A stretch of DNA of 10,044 nt from JBGPBY01 sp041481485 (lineage in GTDB: Bacteria; Acidobacteriota; Terriglobia; 20CM-2-55-15). Each line of letters opens with the position of its first letter. The stretch's first letter is position 1. The stretch covers positions 1-10,044 of the forward strand of contig JBGPBY010000257.1 of assembly GCA_041481485.1 (NCBI GenBank), in the 5' to 3' direction. The position numbers and the translations under genes are program-made. Below, piece after piece: positions 1-6,848 of the stretch. A model generated the notes under the pieces. That model saw only the letters and a program-made list of their open reading frames with translations. It made no database searches and was not told where the DNA came from.

Positions 1-40
1 AGGTTGAATACATCTATTTCCTGCAATTTCTTTCCACGCT

Positions 41-60
41 AAAAAAACGGCCCGTTTTAG
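41..60. terminator. Weak hairpin, possible terminator of a gene left of the window
   Basis: An A-tract runs into a short inverted repeat: AAAACG (44-49), loop GCC, CGTTTT (53-58). The result is an A-tract, hairpin, T-tract shape that could stop transcription from either side. Only two G-C pairs are in the stem, so it would be weak. No coding region precedes it in the window. Confidence 0.3.
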
Positions 61-135
61 ATTGTCTCAAACCACAAAACATTTATTGAGATTTCTTTGA
101 ACGGTTTGGCGGGTTGCGGGGTATTACAAAGTGAC

Positions 136-139
136 AGGA
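136..139 (+). promoter_or_regulatory. Ribosome binding site choosing the sigma factor start
   Basis: AGGA lies six bases before the ATG at 146. The upstream in-frame GTG at 131 and the downstream in-frame ATGs at 173, 194 and 233 have no comparably placed Shine-Dalgarno sequence. This favours 146 as the start. Confidence 0.55.
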
Positions 140-145
140 ACACGA

Positions 146-790
146 ATGAGCACGCATCCCAACACATCTTTGATGGACCCGGCCACACTCTGGATGTCGC
201 GAACGCCGCACGAAAGCGAGGGGGCGGCGGAGATGAGGACATTGATCACACTTGCCGTGTCCGGAGATTCTCAGGCATTTGAGCAAATCGTCGTTCGTCA
301 CGAGCGGCGGGTGTTGACCTTGGCCTGGCGCCTGCTCGGTTCCATGGAAGATGCGCAGGACGCGGCTCAGGAAGTGTTTCTTCGAACGTTCAAGTATCTT
401 CATCGGTTTGATGTTCAAAAGCCGTTCGAGCCGTGGCTGGTACGGCTGACCGTTAACGTTTGCAGAGACATTGGCCGCAAGCGGGCGGAGCGCGGACTCG
501 TATTCGTCGAAGCGGAGGAACAGCTGGATCGACACGATCCCGCGGGTGCAAACATCGATCCGTTTGCCGAACTGCAATCCGAACAACAGCGGCGGATGCT
601 CTGCCAGGTGTTGGCCGCACTGCCGGAGAAGGAGCGGGCCGCTTTCGTATTGAGAGACATTGAAGGACTGAGTACCGCAGAAACGGCAGACGCTTTGGGA
701 ACAACGGATGCAACCGTTCGTTCTCAGATCAGTTCGGCGCGTCTCAAGATGCGCAAGGCGATCGCGAAATTGAGCGGAGGCCGCCCATGA
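146..790 (+). CDS. ECF (sigma-24/RpoE-like) RNA polymerase sigma factor
   Basis: This is a 214-residue extracytoplasmic-function sigma factor that would direct RNA polymerase to a small stress or envelope regulon. Seen: region 2 spans about residues 38-112, with the core-binding and -10 recognition helices around AQDAAQEVFLRTFKYLHRF and a PWLVRLTVNVCRD stretch. A polar linker follows, then region 4 at about 150-205 with LPEKERAAFVLRDIEGLS and a helix-turn-helix ending in VRSQISSARLKMRKAI. There is no region 1.1 or 3, as expected for ECF factors. The start at 146 is chosen for its AGGA site. A GTG at 131 would add five residues and an ATG at 233 would remove 29; the first 30 or so residues look non-conserved. 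The stop overlaps the next start (ATGA), so it is probably translationally coupled to its anti-sigma factor. The ECF group and target promoter cannot be read from sequence alone. Confidence 0.93.
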   Translation: MSTHPNTSLMDPATLWMSRTPHESEGAAEMRTLITLAVSGDSQAFEQIVVRHERRVLTLAWRLLGSMEDAQDAAQEVFLRTFKYLHRFDVQKPFEPWLVRLTVNVCRDIGRKRAERGLVFVEAEEQLDRHDPAGANIDPFAELQSEQQRRMLCQVLAALPEKERAAFVLRDIEGLSTAETADALGTTDATVRSQISSARLKMRKAIAKLSGGRP

Positions 791-1419
791 AGAGGTTGAA
801 TTGCGTGTCGTTTGAACCGCTCATCGCTCTGTTTGTGGAGGGGGACCTCAGAGAATCGGATCGGCTGCGGGTTGAGAAGCACTTGAAGAGTTGCGCCCGC
901 TGTGGAGAACTGCTGATCGAACTCCAGAAAAGCCAGGCGGCGTTCAAGACGCTGCGGCAGGGCGTCGTAAACAGCGGAGCACTTTCGGAAGTCCGGGAAC
1001 GCGTGTTGAACGATATCGGTGATCTTGATCCCGCTCCGGCCTGGGCCGTTGCCGTCCACCGGATGATTTTCGCAGGGTTGCGGCGCAGGACTGCAATCGC
1101 GGGAGTGGCAGTGGGAGCGTTGGTGCTGGGAGGAGTCTGGCTGGGACTGCCGCACCACGAGGCAGAGCCCTCTCGGGAACCAGCCTCCCCGCTTGCAATT
1201 GCGGCTGTGAATGAGCCAACCATCCAACCCGATGCGACAGAGGAACAGACTTTCGTCAAGCCTGAAAAGACGCCGAATTCGCGCAAACACCGCGCCATTC
1301 CTAAGGAGCGGGATACCCGAGTTGCTGCGCAGACCGATTCGGTGCAGTTCCCGATAAAATTCGTCACCGACGATCCGAACATCATCATTTATTGGTTGCC
1401 GTCCGACAAAGGAGACTGA
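787..1419 (+). CDS. Membrane-anchored zinc-finger anti-sigma factor
   Basis: This is a 210-residue single-pass membrane protein expected to hold the upstream sigma factor inactive. Seen: the N-terminus carries the zf-HC2/ZAS signature H32-x3-C36-x2-C39 (HLKSCARC), with C6 a possible fourth ligand. A hydrophobic helix at about 102-121 follows three arginines (RRR), placing the N-terminus in the cytoplasm. A proline-, glutamate- and lysine-rich region of about 70 residues would lie in the periplasm. It ends in an unusually ordered tail, IKFVTDDPNIIIYWL, near the C-terminus. It overlaps the sigma gene by four bases, and GGAGG at 776-780 sits six bases before its start, so one-to-one expression is likely. 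Known of the family: the zinc-finger domain binds the sigma factor and a signal releases it by proteolysis or conformational change. Which signal applies here, and whether zinc is bound, is inference. Confidence 0.87.
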   Translation: MKRLNCVSFEPLIALFVEGDLRESDRLRVEKHLKSCARCGELLIELQKSQAAFKTLRQGVVNSGALSEVRERVLNDIGDLDPAPAWAVAVHRMIFAGLRRRTAIAGVAVGALVLGGVWLGLPHHEAEPSREPASPLAIAAVNEPTIQPDATEEQTFVKPEKTPNSRKHRAIPKERDTRVAAQTDSVQFPIKFVTDDPNIIIYWLPSDKGD

Positions 1420-1420
1420 A

Positions 1421-2245
1421 ATGAGCCATTATTGGAAAGCCTTCGTACTCGTGGTGTGCCTCTGGGCTTCGTCTGCGAAGTTGTTTGCCCAGACCGATAT
1501 TTGTTCCACGCTGCCTTACGTTGGGGGCCCCGGAAGCGGCAGTCCAGGGGAAGTCATTGTCGAACAAATGAAGCAACGCGCCGCGACCCAGGAACTGCAG
1601 GAACATCAACGGGCCAGCTGGATATCCAAGTTGATTCCTGTGAAGAACAACCTGCCCAATACAACATTGCAGGCGCTTTGTATTTTTCATGCTGAGGTCG
1701 TGCCTCAGCCGGCGTTGCGCATCATTTCCGTGCGTGCGCCGCAGGAATTGATGTCCGCCATTGAAGATGCCGTGAAAAGGCTGGATGTTCCGCAGGCCGG
1801 GCCGAAAAGCGTCGAGCTTATCGTCCAGATTCTTGTCGCTTCAGATCAAAACGAAACGATGCTGAGAACGGTACCTGCATCGTTAAAGGCAGTCGTGGAT
1901 CAACTCAAAGCGATCCTGCCATACAAGCAATACTATCTCCTGGATACACAGATCGGGACTGCAGTCGACTCGCGAAATATTTCGTTGTCCGGCGACGTGG
2001 TGGGGCTCCGCTCAAAGCCGGATGAAATTACCCAATACCGCTTTGATACCACGGTTCGTATCGGGAATGGAGATACCCTGGCTTCAACAGTTCGATTGTC
2101 CGGCTTGAATTACCGTTTTCCCACTGCACAGATCGGGATTGCGACAGATCTGGATATCCCTATAGGTAAGCAGGTCGTCGTGGGAAAGGCGAGTTCAGGA
2201 GACCGAGCGTTTATTCTGGTCGTCAGCGCAACGATCATGAATTAG
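1421..2245 (+). CDS. Secreted protein of unknown function with secretin-like segments
   Basis: This is a 274-residue exported protein that I do not recognise by name. Seen: an N-terminal hydrophobic stretch (about residues 7-19) is followed by plausible signal-peptidase sites after A19 or A23. The middle has a strand-helix-strand pattern (about 100-140) with VRAPQELMSAIEDAVKRLDV followed by a β-strand SVELIVQILVA. This is the rhythm of secretin N1-type (Secretin_N) domains. The C-terminus (about 207-274) has TTVRIGNGDTL, then GKQVVVGKASSGDRAFILVV, resembling the end of the secretin domain. It is far shorter than a true secretin, with no room for a full pore. It starts one base after the anti-sigma stop, with GGAG at 1411-1414 as ribosome site, so it is the third gene of the sigma operon. 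It could be a periplasmic partner or sensor for the anti-sigma factor, or an effector of the response. Similarity is by eye only. Confidence 0.7.
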   Translation: MSHYWKAFVLVVCLWASSAKLFAQTDICSTLPYVGGPGSGSPGEVIVEQMKQRAATQELQEHQRASWISKLIPVKNNLPNTTLQALCIFHAEVVPQPALRIISVRAPQELMSAIEDAVKRLDVPQAGPKSVELIVQILVASDQNETMLRTVPASLKAVVDQLKAILPYKQYYLLDTQIGTAVDSRNISLSGDVVGLRSKPDEITQYRFDTTVRIGNGDTLASTVRLSGLNYRFPTAQIGIATDLDIPIGKQVVVGKASSGDRAFILVVSATIMN

Positions 2246-2463
2246 GCGTAAGGAAATCCGGTTGGGAGGCAATTACATTTAGCTGACCGCGCCGCCGCCG
2301 ATGTCTTGTTTCGATGACGAACTGACCCAAGGTTCTCCGCTATCATTTCAGCGAACTGCGGGCTGTGGCAACAAGGCCCCAATGATTTCTTGATGGCTGA
2401 ATCTTAACCTGCCTTTAGCAAGTTCAAATCCCGAAAAATCTGTAATCGGCTTCACCAGTCATT

Positions 2464-2496
2464 TGCATATGCAGCCACTCGCCGGAAATAACCGGC
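2464..2496. promoter_or_regulatory. Palindrome plus hairpin, candidate operator region
   Basis: TGCATATGCA (2464-2473) is a perfect 10-base palindrome. Eight bases later comes an inverted repeat GCCGG-AAATAA-CCGGC (2481-2496). Both lie about 125-155 bases before the receptor start, a normal distance for a transcription-factor site. No known factor is matched, and a 10-base palindrome can occur by chance. Confidence 0.25.
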
Positions 2497-2608
2497 CATT
2501 CGTTGAGTTCCGTTCGGCACATTCGGATCTATTTCCTAGACTCCACTGTGGTGACCCGTTTGATTTTCACTTCAATCGTAATTTCTTGTTCGTAGGGAAG
2601 CGAACCAC

Positions 2609-2614
2609 AAGGAG
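2609..2614 (+). promoter_or_regulatory. Strong Shine-Dalgarno site of the receptor gene
   Basis: AAGGAG lies five bases before the ATG at 2620, close to the ideal sequence and spacing. It fixes the receptor start, which is directly followed by a basic n-region and a hydrophobic signal peptide. Confidence 0.75.
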
Positions 2615-2619
2615 CAACT

Positions 2620-4836
2620 ATGCGCAAATCCCGCCGGTATTTAAGTGTATTAACGACCTTGTCTGTCCTGCTGATTGTTTTCCTCGTCCAACCATCCGCT
2701 GCGCAATCCAACGGTTCGTTGAACGGTAAAGTGACGTTGCAGGAGTCCGGTATGCCTCTCCATGGTGTCATCGTGACGATTGGTCCATTGAAGCGGTCCG
2801 TGCAGACCAATGATGAAGGAGACTTTGAGTTCAAAGACGTTCTACCGGGAACCTATGACGTCGTCGCTCATCTGGATCGTGTACCGGACGTCGTGCAATC
2901 CGTGAAAGTGAATGGAGGTACAGCTGCGACCGTAGACTTTCAGATGCGGCTCCGAGTCGTGGGGGAAGCCGTTACGGTAACCGCCACCGGCGATGAAGAA
3001 TCGGCGTTCAAAGCGATCCAGTCGGTAACGACGCTCGATTCCAATGAGATCTCTGAAAAGAACACACAGTCGCTGGGGGATGTGCTCGATCATGAGATGG
3101 GTGTCGCGAAGCGTTCATTCGGTCCCGGAAATGGACGGCCTGTTGTGCGCGGTTTTGACGGAAACCGGGTTCTTGTCTTGCAGGACGGGCAAAGCATTGG
3201 CGCGCTCGGTTATCAATCCGGAGATCATACGGAGCCAATCGATATTTTGAGCCTCGAAAAACTGGAAGTCGTGAAAGGACCAGCGACACTTCTCTATGGC
3301 AGCAACGCCATCGGCGGTGTCGTGAACGCCGTCACCGGACACGAATCTGAACATAAAGGAACACGGGGGTACGTCACAACCGCCGGCGGATCGAATAACT
3401 GGCAGGGCGGCGGAAGCGGTGGTTTCGAATACGGAACAGATTCATGGCTGTTCTGGGGCAATGGCAGCGGTCAGCGCGCCGGCAATTATAAAACGTCGTT
3501 GGGAACTGTGCCGAACTCGTATACGCGCGAAGGCGCTGGTTCCGGGGGCGCCGGGTATTTTCAGGGAAAGACCTTCTTCACTGCGGACTATTCCTTCGAT
3601 CGCCGCCGCTATGGGATTCCATTCGATCCCGATGAGACCGATCCTGAGGTTGTGTTTCTCAATCCGCGTCGGCACAGCGTGAACTTTACAGGCGGGGTAC
3701 GCGACCGCGATTCCTTCATCAGCGGAGTACAGGGCACATTTCAGTACAACGACTATAAACACGCGGAAACGAATCCCATTGAGGACGTCGTTAATACGGA
3801 ATTCAAAAACAAGACTTCCAACTATCGTGCCACCTTTGATATGCGGAGGACCGGAAACTGGTCCGGCACATTCGGCATGTCGGGTCTGCATCGGAACTAC
3901 AGTGCTCTTGGCGAAGAGGCCCTTGCTCCACCAACCAAAGAAAATGATTTCGCTCTCTTTGGTCTGGAAAAACTTGAAATGGGCCCCCTGTCGTTTCAAT
4001 TTGGAGGCCGATTTGATCACAATGGCTACAATCCCGAAGATGGGGTCGTCGATCGTTCGACGCCGGATCTTTCATTTGACGGAGTGTCCGCGTCTGCCGG
4101 GATGAGGGTATCGACCTGGAAGGATGGCGCGTTTGTCGCATACTATTCGCACTCTTTTCGTGCGCCGACGCTCGAAGAGCTGTATAACGAGGGCCCACAC
4201 GGCGGCAATGCGACATTTGAAATTGGAGATACTACTCTCAAGCGTGAACGGAGCGATGGAATCGATTTTTCCCTGCGTCATTCGAACGGCAGGATCCGTG
4301 CTCAATTCAACTACTTTTACTATCACCTGAAGGACTTCATCTTTCTCGCTCCCACGGGGCAGTTCGATGGCGAGTCCGGATTGGAAATGGCAAATTACAC
4401 CCAGGGAAACAGCCGGTACACGGGACCGGAAGCCAAATTCGATGTGGCCGTGAAACATGATCTGTGGCTGTTGACAGAACTCGACTACGTGGATGCGAAA
4501 CTGACGGACACAAATACCCCTCTGCCGCGAATTCCACCGCTGCGAGGGCGGATTGGATTCGAATGGAACTACAAAACCCTTCGAGTCGCGCCCGAGGCCG
4601 TGATGTCGAAGAATCAGGACAAGCTCTTCGCGACAGAAACAGCAACTGCCGGATACACCGTTTTTAATGTAAACGGCTCCTACAGTTTTCCGGCGCAGCA
4701 TTCCGCACAAACGATTTCGCTCACTGCATTCAATCTCGGCGACCGGGTCTACCGGAATCACATGTCCTTCATTAAGGACTTCGCTCCGGAGATTGGGCGC
4801 GGAGTACGGCTGACTTACACTGTGAGGTTTTACTGA
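2620..4836 (+). CDS. TonB-dependent outer-membrane receptor, ZnuD-like
   Basis: This is a 738-residue outer-membrane receptor that would import a substrate with energy from TonB-ExbBD. Seen: a signal peptide at 1-28 (cleavage after SAA); a carboxypeptidase-regulatory-like β-sandwich at about 32-110 (GSLNGKV to VDFQM); a probable TonB box EAVTVTA at 116-122; a plug at about 135-240 with SFGPGNGRPVVRGFDGNRV and GPATLLYGSNAIGGVVN; and a 22-strand-type β-barrel ending in an aromatic residue (Y738). Resemblance to the ZnuD zinc-receptor group rests on LGDVL...FGPG.GRPVVRG in the plug, RAPTLEELYNEGPHGGNATF at about 512-531, and the closing FIKDFAPEIGRG. ZnuD proteins in Neisseria and Acinetobacter take up zinc, or heme in some reports; zinc or another metal is the inferred substrate here. 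There is no N-terminal STN signalling domain, so classical Fec-type signalling to the nearby sigma factor is unlikely. No zinc ABC transporter or zinc chaperone gene is in the window. Confidence 0.9.
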   Translation: MRKSRRYLSVLTTLSVLLIVFLVQPSAAQSNGSLNGKVTLQESGMPLHGVIVTIGPLKRSVQTNDEGDFEFKDVLPGTYDVVAHLDRVPDVVQSVKVNGGTAATVDFQMRLRVVGEAVTVTATGDEESAFKAIQSVTTLDSNEISEKNTQSLGDVLDHEMGVAKRSFGPGNGRPVVRGFDGNRVLVLQDGQSIGALGYQSGDHTEPIDILSLEKLEVVKGPATLLYGSNAIGGVVNAVTGHESEHKGTRGYVTTAGGSNNWQGGGSGGFEYGTDSWLFWGNGSGQRAGNYKTSLGTVPNSYTREGAGSGGAGYFQGKTFFTADYSFDRRRYGIPFDPDETDPEVVFLNPRRHSVNFTGGVRDRDSFISGVQGTFQYNDYKHAETNPIEDVVNTEFKNKTSNYRATFDMRRTGNWSGTFGMSGLHRNYSALGEEALAPPTKENDFALFGLEKLEMGPLSFQFGGRFDHNGYNPEDGVVDRSTPDLSFDGVSASAGMRVSTWKDGAFVAYYSHSFRAPTLEELYNEGPHGGNATFEIGDTTLKRERSDGIDFSLRHSNGRIRAQFNYFYYHLKDFIFLAPTGQFDGESGLEMANYTQGNSRYTGPEAKFDVAVKHDLWLLTELDYVDAKLTDTNTPLPRIPPLRGRIGFEWNYKTLRVAPEAVMSKNQDKLFATETATAGYTVFNVNGSYSFPAQHSAQTISLTAFNLGDRVYRNHMSFIKDFAPEIGRGVRLTYTVRFY

Positions 4837-4864
4837 TCCATCAATAACGATCGACAAAAGCGGC

Positions 4865-4902
4865 GCGCGTCCTGGAGCCGGAGTGTCCAGCTCCAGCCGC
4901 GC
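4865..4902. terminator. Strong hairpin between receptor and kinase genes
   Basis: There is a perfect seven-base stem CTGGAGC (4872-4878) / GCTCCAG (4890-4896) with an 11-base loop. It is extended after a small bulge by GCGCG (4865-4869) / CGCGC (4898-4902). It begins 28 bases after the receptor stop, where a terminator is expected. A run of four A precedes it (4856-4859) and no T-run follows, so the U-tract of an intrinsic terminator would exist only for minus-strand transcripts. On the plus strand it may serve instead as an mRNA 3'-end stabiliser or Rho-assisted stop. Confidence 0.45.
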
Positions 4903-4929
4903 TTCGTAGACGTCATTCGCTGAGCCGCA

Positions 4930-4935
4930 TAGAAT
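4930..4935 (+). promoter_or_regulatory. Candidate -10 element for a leaderless kinase transcript
   Basis: TAGAAT matches the -10 consensus in five of six positions. The kinase ATG is at 4943, seven bases beyond its end, where transcription would begin. No Shine-Dalgarno sequence precedes that ATG. A -35 element at the right distance is not convincing. Together these suggest a leaderless mRNA, but a five-of-six match is common by chance. Confidence 0.35.
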
Positions 4936-4942
4936 ATTCATT

Positions 4943-6847
4943 ATGGTCGCATCTTTGATCAACGTTCTCGGGTTCACGACCGGAGCAATACTGTATGCGA
5001 TGCTGCTGTGGATGGTGGTTCAATCCCACCCACCCAGTGAACGATGGTTTACTTCAAGTTCCGACCGGCTCTCTCTTTTAACCGGCGTACTTGGTTTGTT
5101 TTGGAATATTGGCGCATTCTCCGCCTATGGTCTGCCGGCTCTGGGGCTGGTTGAGCCCTCTCCCCTGCTAATGTCGCTGGCATTTTCGGCGCTGGGATTT
5201 CTTCCCGCCGTTGTTGTTCATTCCGTGTTGCGGTCCCGTGGCGAATTGAAACGTGTTGTGGACCAAATGATCCTGCTGTTCGCCTATGGATTAAGCGTCA
5301 GCAGTTCCGTACTTCACATTGATGCAGCTCTGAGATGGCGAATTCCATTCTCGCCGTCAGCGTTTGTGATACTCATGGCGGGCTTCCCGGCAGTCATGAT
5401 TGCGCTTCTCATCGATACGCGGAAGACCCCAAGGGCGAGCCAGACATTGTGGGTTGTGGCATTGGCTGTGTTTGCGGTTTCTGCGCTGCATCTCAGCAAA
5501 CACGCCGGCACGGATCCGTGGTGGCTGGAATTGCTGGGTCACCATGCATCGATCCCCCTTGCCCTGGCCTTTCTCCACCAGGACTATCGCTTCGCTCTGG
5601 CGGACATTTTCCTGAAGCGGGCTCTCGCATTCATCGTTCTCGTCTGTCTTGTCTTTGGGATTTATGCACTCGGAGTTGCTCCCATTTTTAATACGTGGAG
5701 AATTCAGGGCGGCGCCGATGAACAGATGGTCTTGATGATCCTTGCAATGTGGGTGGGCACCGCGCTGGTTTTCCCGTGGATTCGCTCGATCACGACGTGG
5801 TTTGTGGACAACGTCGTTTTGCAGCGGCCGGATTACGACATGCTTCTGGCGCAGGCGTCTCAGTCCATGGCACGCCAGGAAACCGTCGAATCCATTCTGG
5901 AAGATCTTAAAGGACTCATTGGGCCCGCGCTTTCCGCACGATCCACTCACTGGAGAGCGGCAAGTCATCGGGATCCCCAGACGATTCAGAATGTCGTCAC
6001 GACGACGGCTCGCAGCGCAACCGTAATCATTCCAACCGTGGAGATGCCTCAATACGTCGTATCGATTTCCGAACTCGAAGGCGGCCGCCGGCTTCTTTCG
6101 GATGACATAGCGGCAATTGAAAAACTGGCGCACCTGGTGGCGCGGCGAATTGATGCGATTCGAACGGCCCAGGAACGATTTGAACGGGACATTCGGGAAC
6201 ACGAAATGAGCCAGCTCGCCTCAGAAGCGGAACTGCGCGCTTTGCGGGCCCAGCTCCATCCCCATTTCCTGTTTAATGCGCTGACTACCATTGGTTATCT
6301 CATTCAAGAAGCTCCGGAGAAGGCGCTCGCCACCCTGATGCAGCTTTCCGGGTTGTTGCGCAGTGTACTTCGCAGCAGCCCGGAGTTTTCAACGCTGGGG
6401 GAAGAAATGGCAATCATTTCCGCGTATCTCGACATTGAAACCGCCCGGTTTGAGCATCGCCTTTCGGTGACCATCGATGTTCCGAATGAACTGCGGCGCA
6501 TGAGAATTCCGACGCTTCTTCTGCAGCCACTGGTAGAAAACGCCGTTAAACACGGCATCAGTGAATCGAGTACGGGCGGGGAAATCCGGATTTCTGCGGA
6601 TGTCATTGGAACGGAGACTCAGAACCCCCTGCTTCGTATCGTCGTGGCGGACACCGGCGCGGGAGGGAGCGGTCCTGAATTCACGAACGGACGAAACCGC
6701 GGTGTTGGCTTGAACAATGTTGAGCGGCGATTGGCATGTTACGAGAAAGATCAGGCGCACATGCACATCACGAGCCAGCCTGGAATCGGTACCCAGATCG
6801 AACTGGTACTGCCTGCGAGGACAATCATGGAAACGGTGAGGACTTAA
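4943..6847 (+). CDS. LytS-type sensor histidine kinase with polytopic membrane domain
   Basis: This is a 634-residue membrane kinase, the sensor of a two-component system with the next gene. Seen: roughly eight hydrophobic helices between residues 4 and 281 (about 4-26, 43-65, 74-94, 107-127, 138-157, 168-186, 226-247, 262-281). A weak GAF-like cytoplasmic segment at about 300-400 ends LLSDDIAAIEKLAHLVARRI. A charged coiled-coil linker at 405-435 precedes a His_kinase (LytS/YehU type) domain with QLHPHFLFNAL, phospho-acceptor H441. The HATPase part has the N box QPLVENAVKHG (528-538), DTGAG (570-574) and GVGLNN (587-592). All catalytic motifs look intact. The start is set by the first membrane helix beginning at once after the ATG; there is no Shine-Dalgarno site, unlike its neighbours. 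One base separates its stop from the regulator start. The membrane domain belongs to no sensor family I can name; its ligand is unknown. Confidence 0.9.
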   Translation: MVASLINVLGFTTGAILYAMLLWMVVQSHPPSERWFTSSSDRLSLLTGVLGLFWNIGAFSAYGLPALGLVEPSPLLMSLAFSALGFLPAVVVHSVLRSRGELKRVVDQMILLFAYGLSVSSSVLHIDAALRWRIPFSPSAFVILMAGFPAVMIALLIDTRKTPRASQTLWVVALAVFAVSALHLSKHAGTDPWWLELLGHHASIPLALAFLHQDYRFALADIFLKRALAFIVLVCLVFGIYALGVAPIFNTWRIQGGADEQMVLMILAMWVGTALVFPWIRSITTWFVDNVVLQRPDYDMLLAQASQSMARQETVESILEDLKGLIGPALSARSTHWRAASHRDPQTIQNVVTTTARSATVIIPTVEMPQYVVSISELEGGRRLLSDDIAAIEKLAHLVARRIDAIRTAQERFERDIREHEMSQLASEAELRALRAQLHPHFLFNALTTIGYLIQEAPEKALATLMQLSGLLRSVLRSSPEFSTLGEEMAIISAYLDIETARFEHRLSVTIDVPNELRRMRIPTLLLQPLVENAVKHGISESSTGGEIRISADVIGTETQNPLLRIVVADTGAGGSGPEFTNGRNRGVGLNNVERRLACYEKDQAHMHITSQPGIGTQIELVLPARTIMETVRT

Positions 6848-6848
6848 G

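Larger units (their letters stand above)
2246..2619. other. 374-base gap upstream of the TonB-dependent receptor
   Basis: No convincing gene is seen on either strand; a short open frame from 2463 runs into the receptor gene in another frame and is taken as chance. The gap holds a perfect 10-base palindrome TGCATATGCA (2464-2473), a nearby hairpin with arms GCCGG (2481-2485) and CCGGC (2492-2496), and the receptor's ribosome site at 2609-2614. I find no clear terminator for the sigma operon and no -35/-10 pair that stands out. I also do not recognise a Fur- or Zur-type operator. Confidence 0.5.

Noticed and set aside
65..91. Inverted repeat TCTCAA/TTGAGA upstream of the sigma factor
   Set aside because: Six-base arms with a 15-base gap in AT-rich DNA are expected by chance; no known operator is matched.
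97..127. TTGAAC (97-102) and TATTAC (122-127) as a promoter for the sigma operon
   Set aside because: The 19-base spacing is long and the -10 matches only four of six positions; a promoter must exist here but this pair does not prove it.
744..1388. Two long minus-strand open frames over the anti-sigma gene
   Set aside because: They mirror a gene with a clear zinc-finger motif and membrane helix; nothing supports translation on this strand.
2463..2729. An 88-codon plus-strand open frame starting in the gap before the receptor
   Set aside because: It runs out of frame into the receptor's signal peptide region, lacks a ribosome site and resembles no protein.
146..4836. A Fec-type cell-surface signalling system (sigma, anti-sigma, receptor)
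   Set aside because: The receptor has no STN signalling domain, the anti-sigma factor is a zinc-finger type rather than FecR-like, and a separate secreted protein and a long gap intervene.
4072..4977. A 301-codon open frame on the minus strand across the receptor's 3' half
   Set aside because: It lies wholly antisense to a clearly conserved receptor, has no recognisable domain or signal, and its composition is that of a shadow frame.
5357..6202. A 281-codon minus-strand open frame inside the kinase gene
   Set aside because: It overlaps the kinase membrane and GAF-like region in antisense, and its arginine- and asparagine-rich translation lacks any domain.
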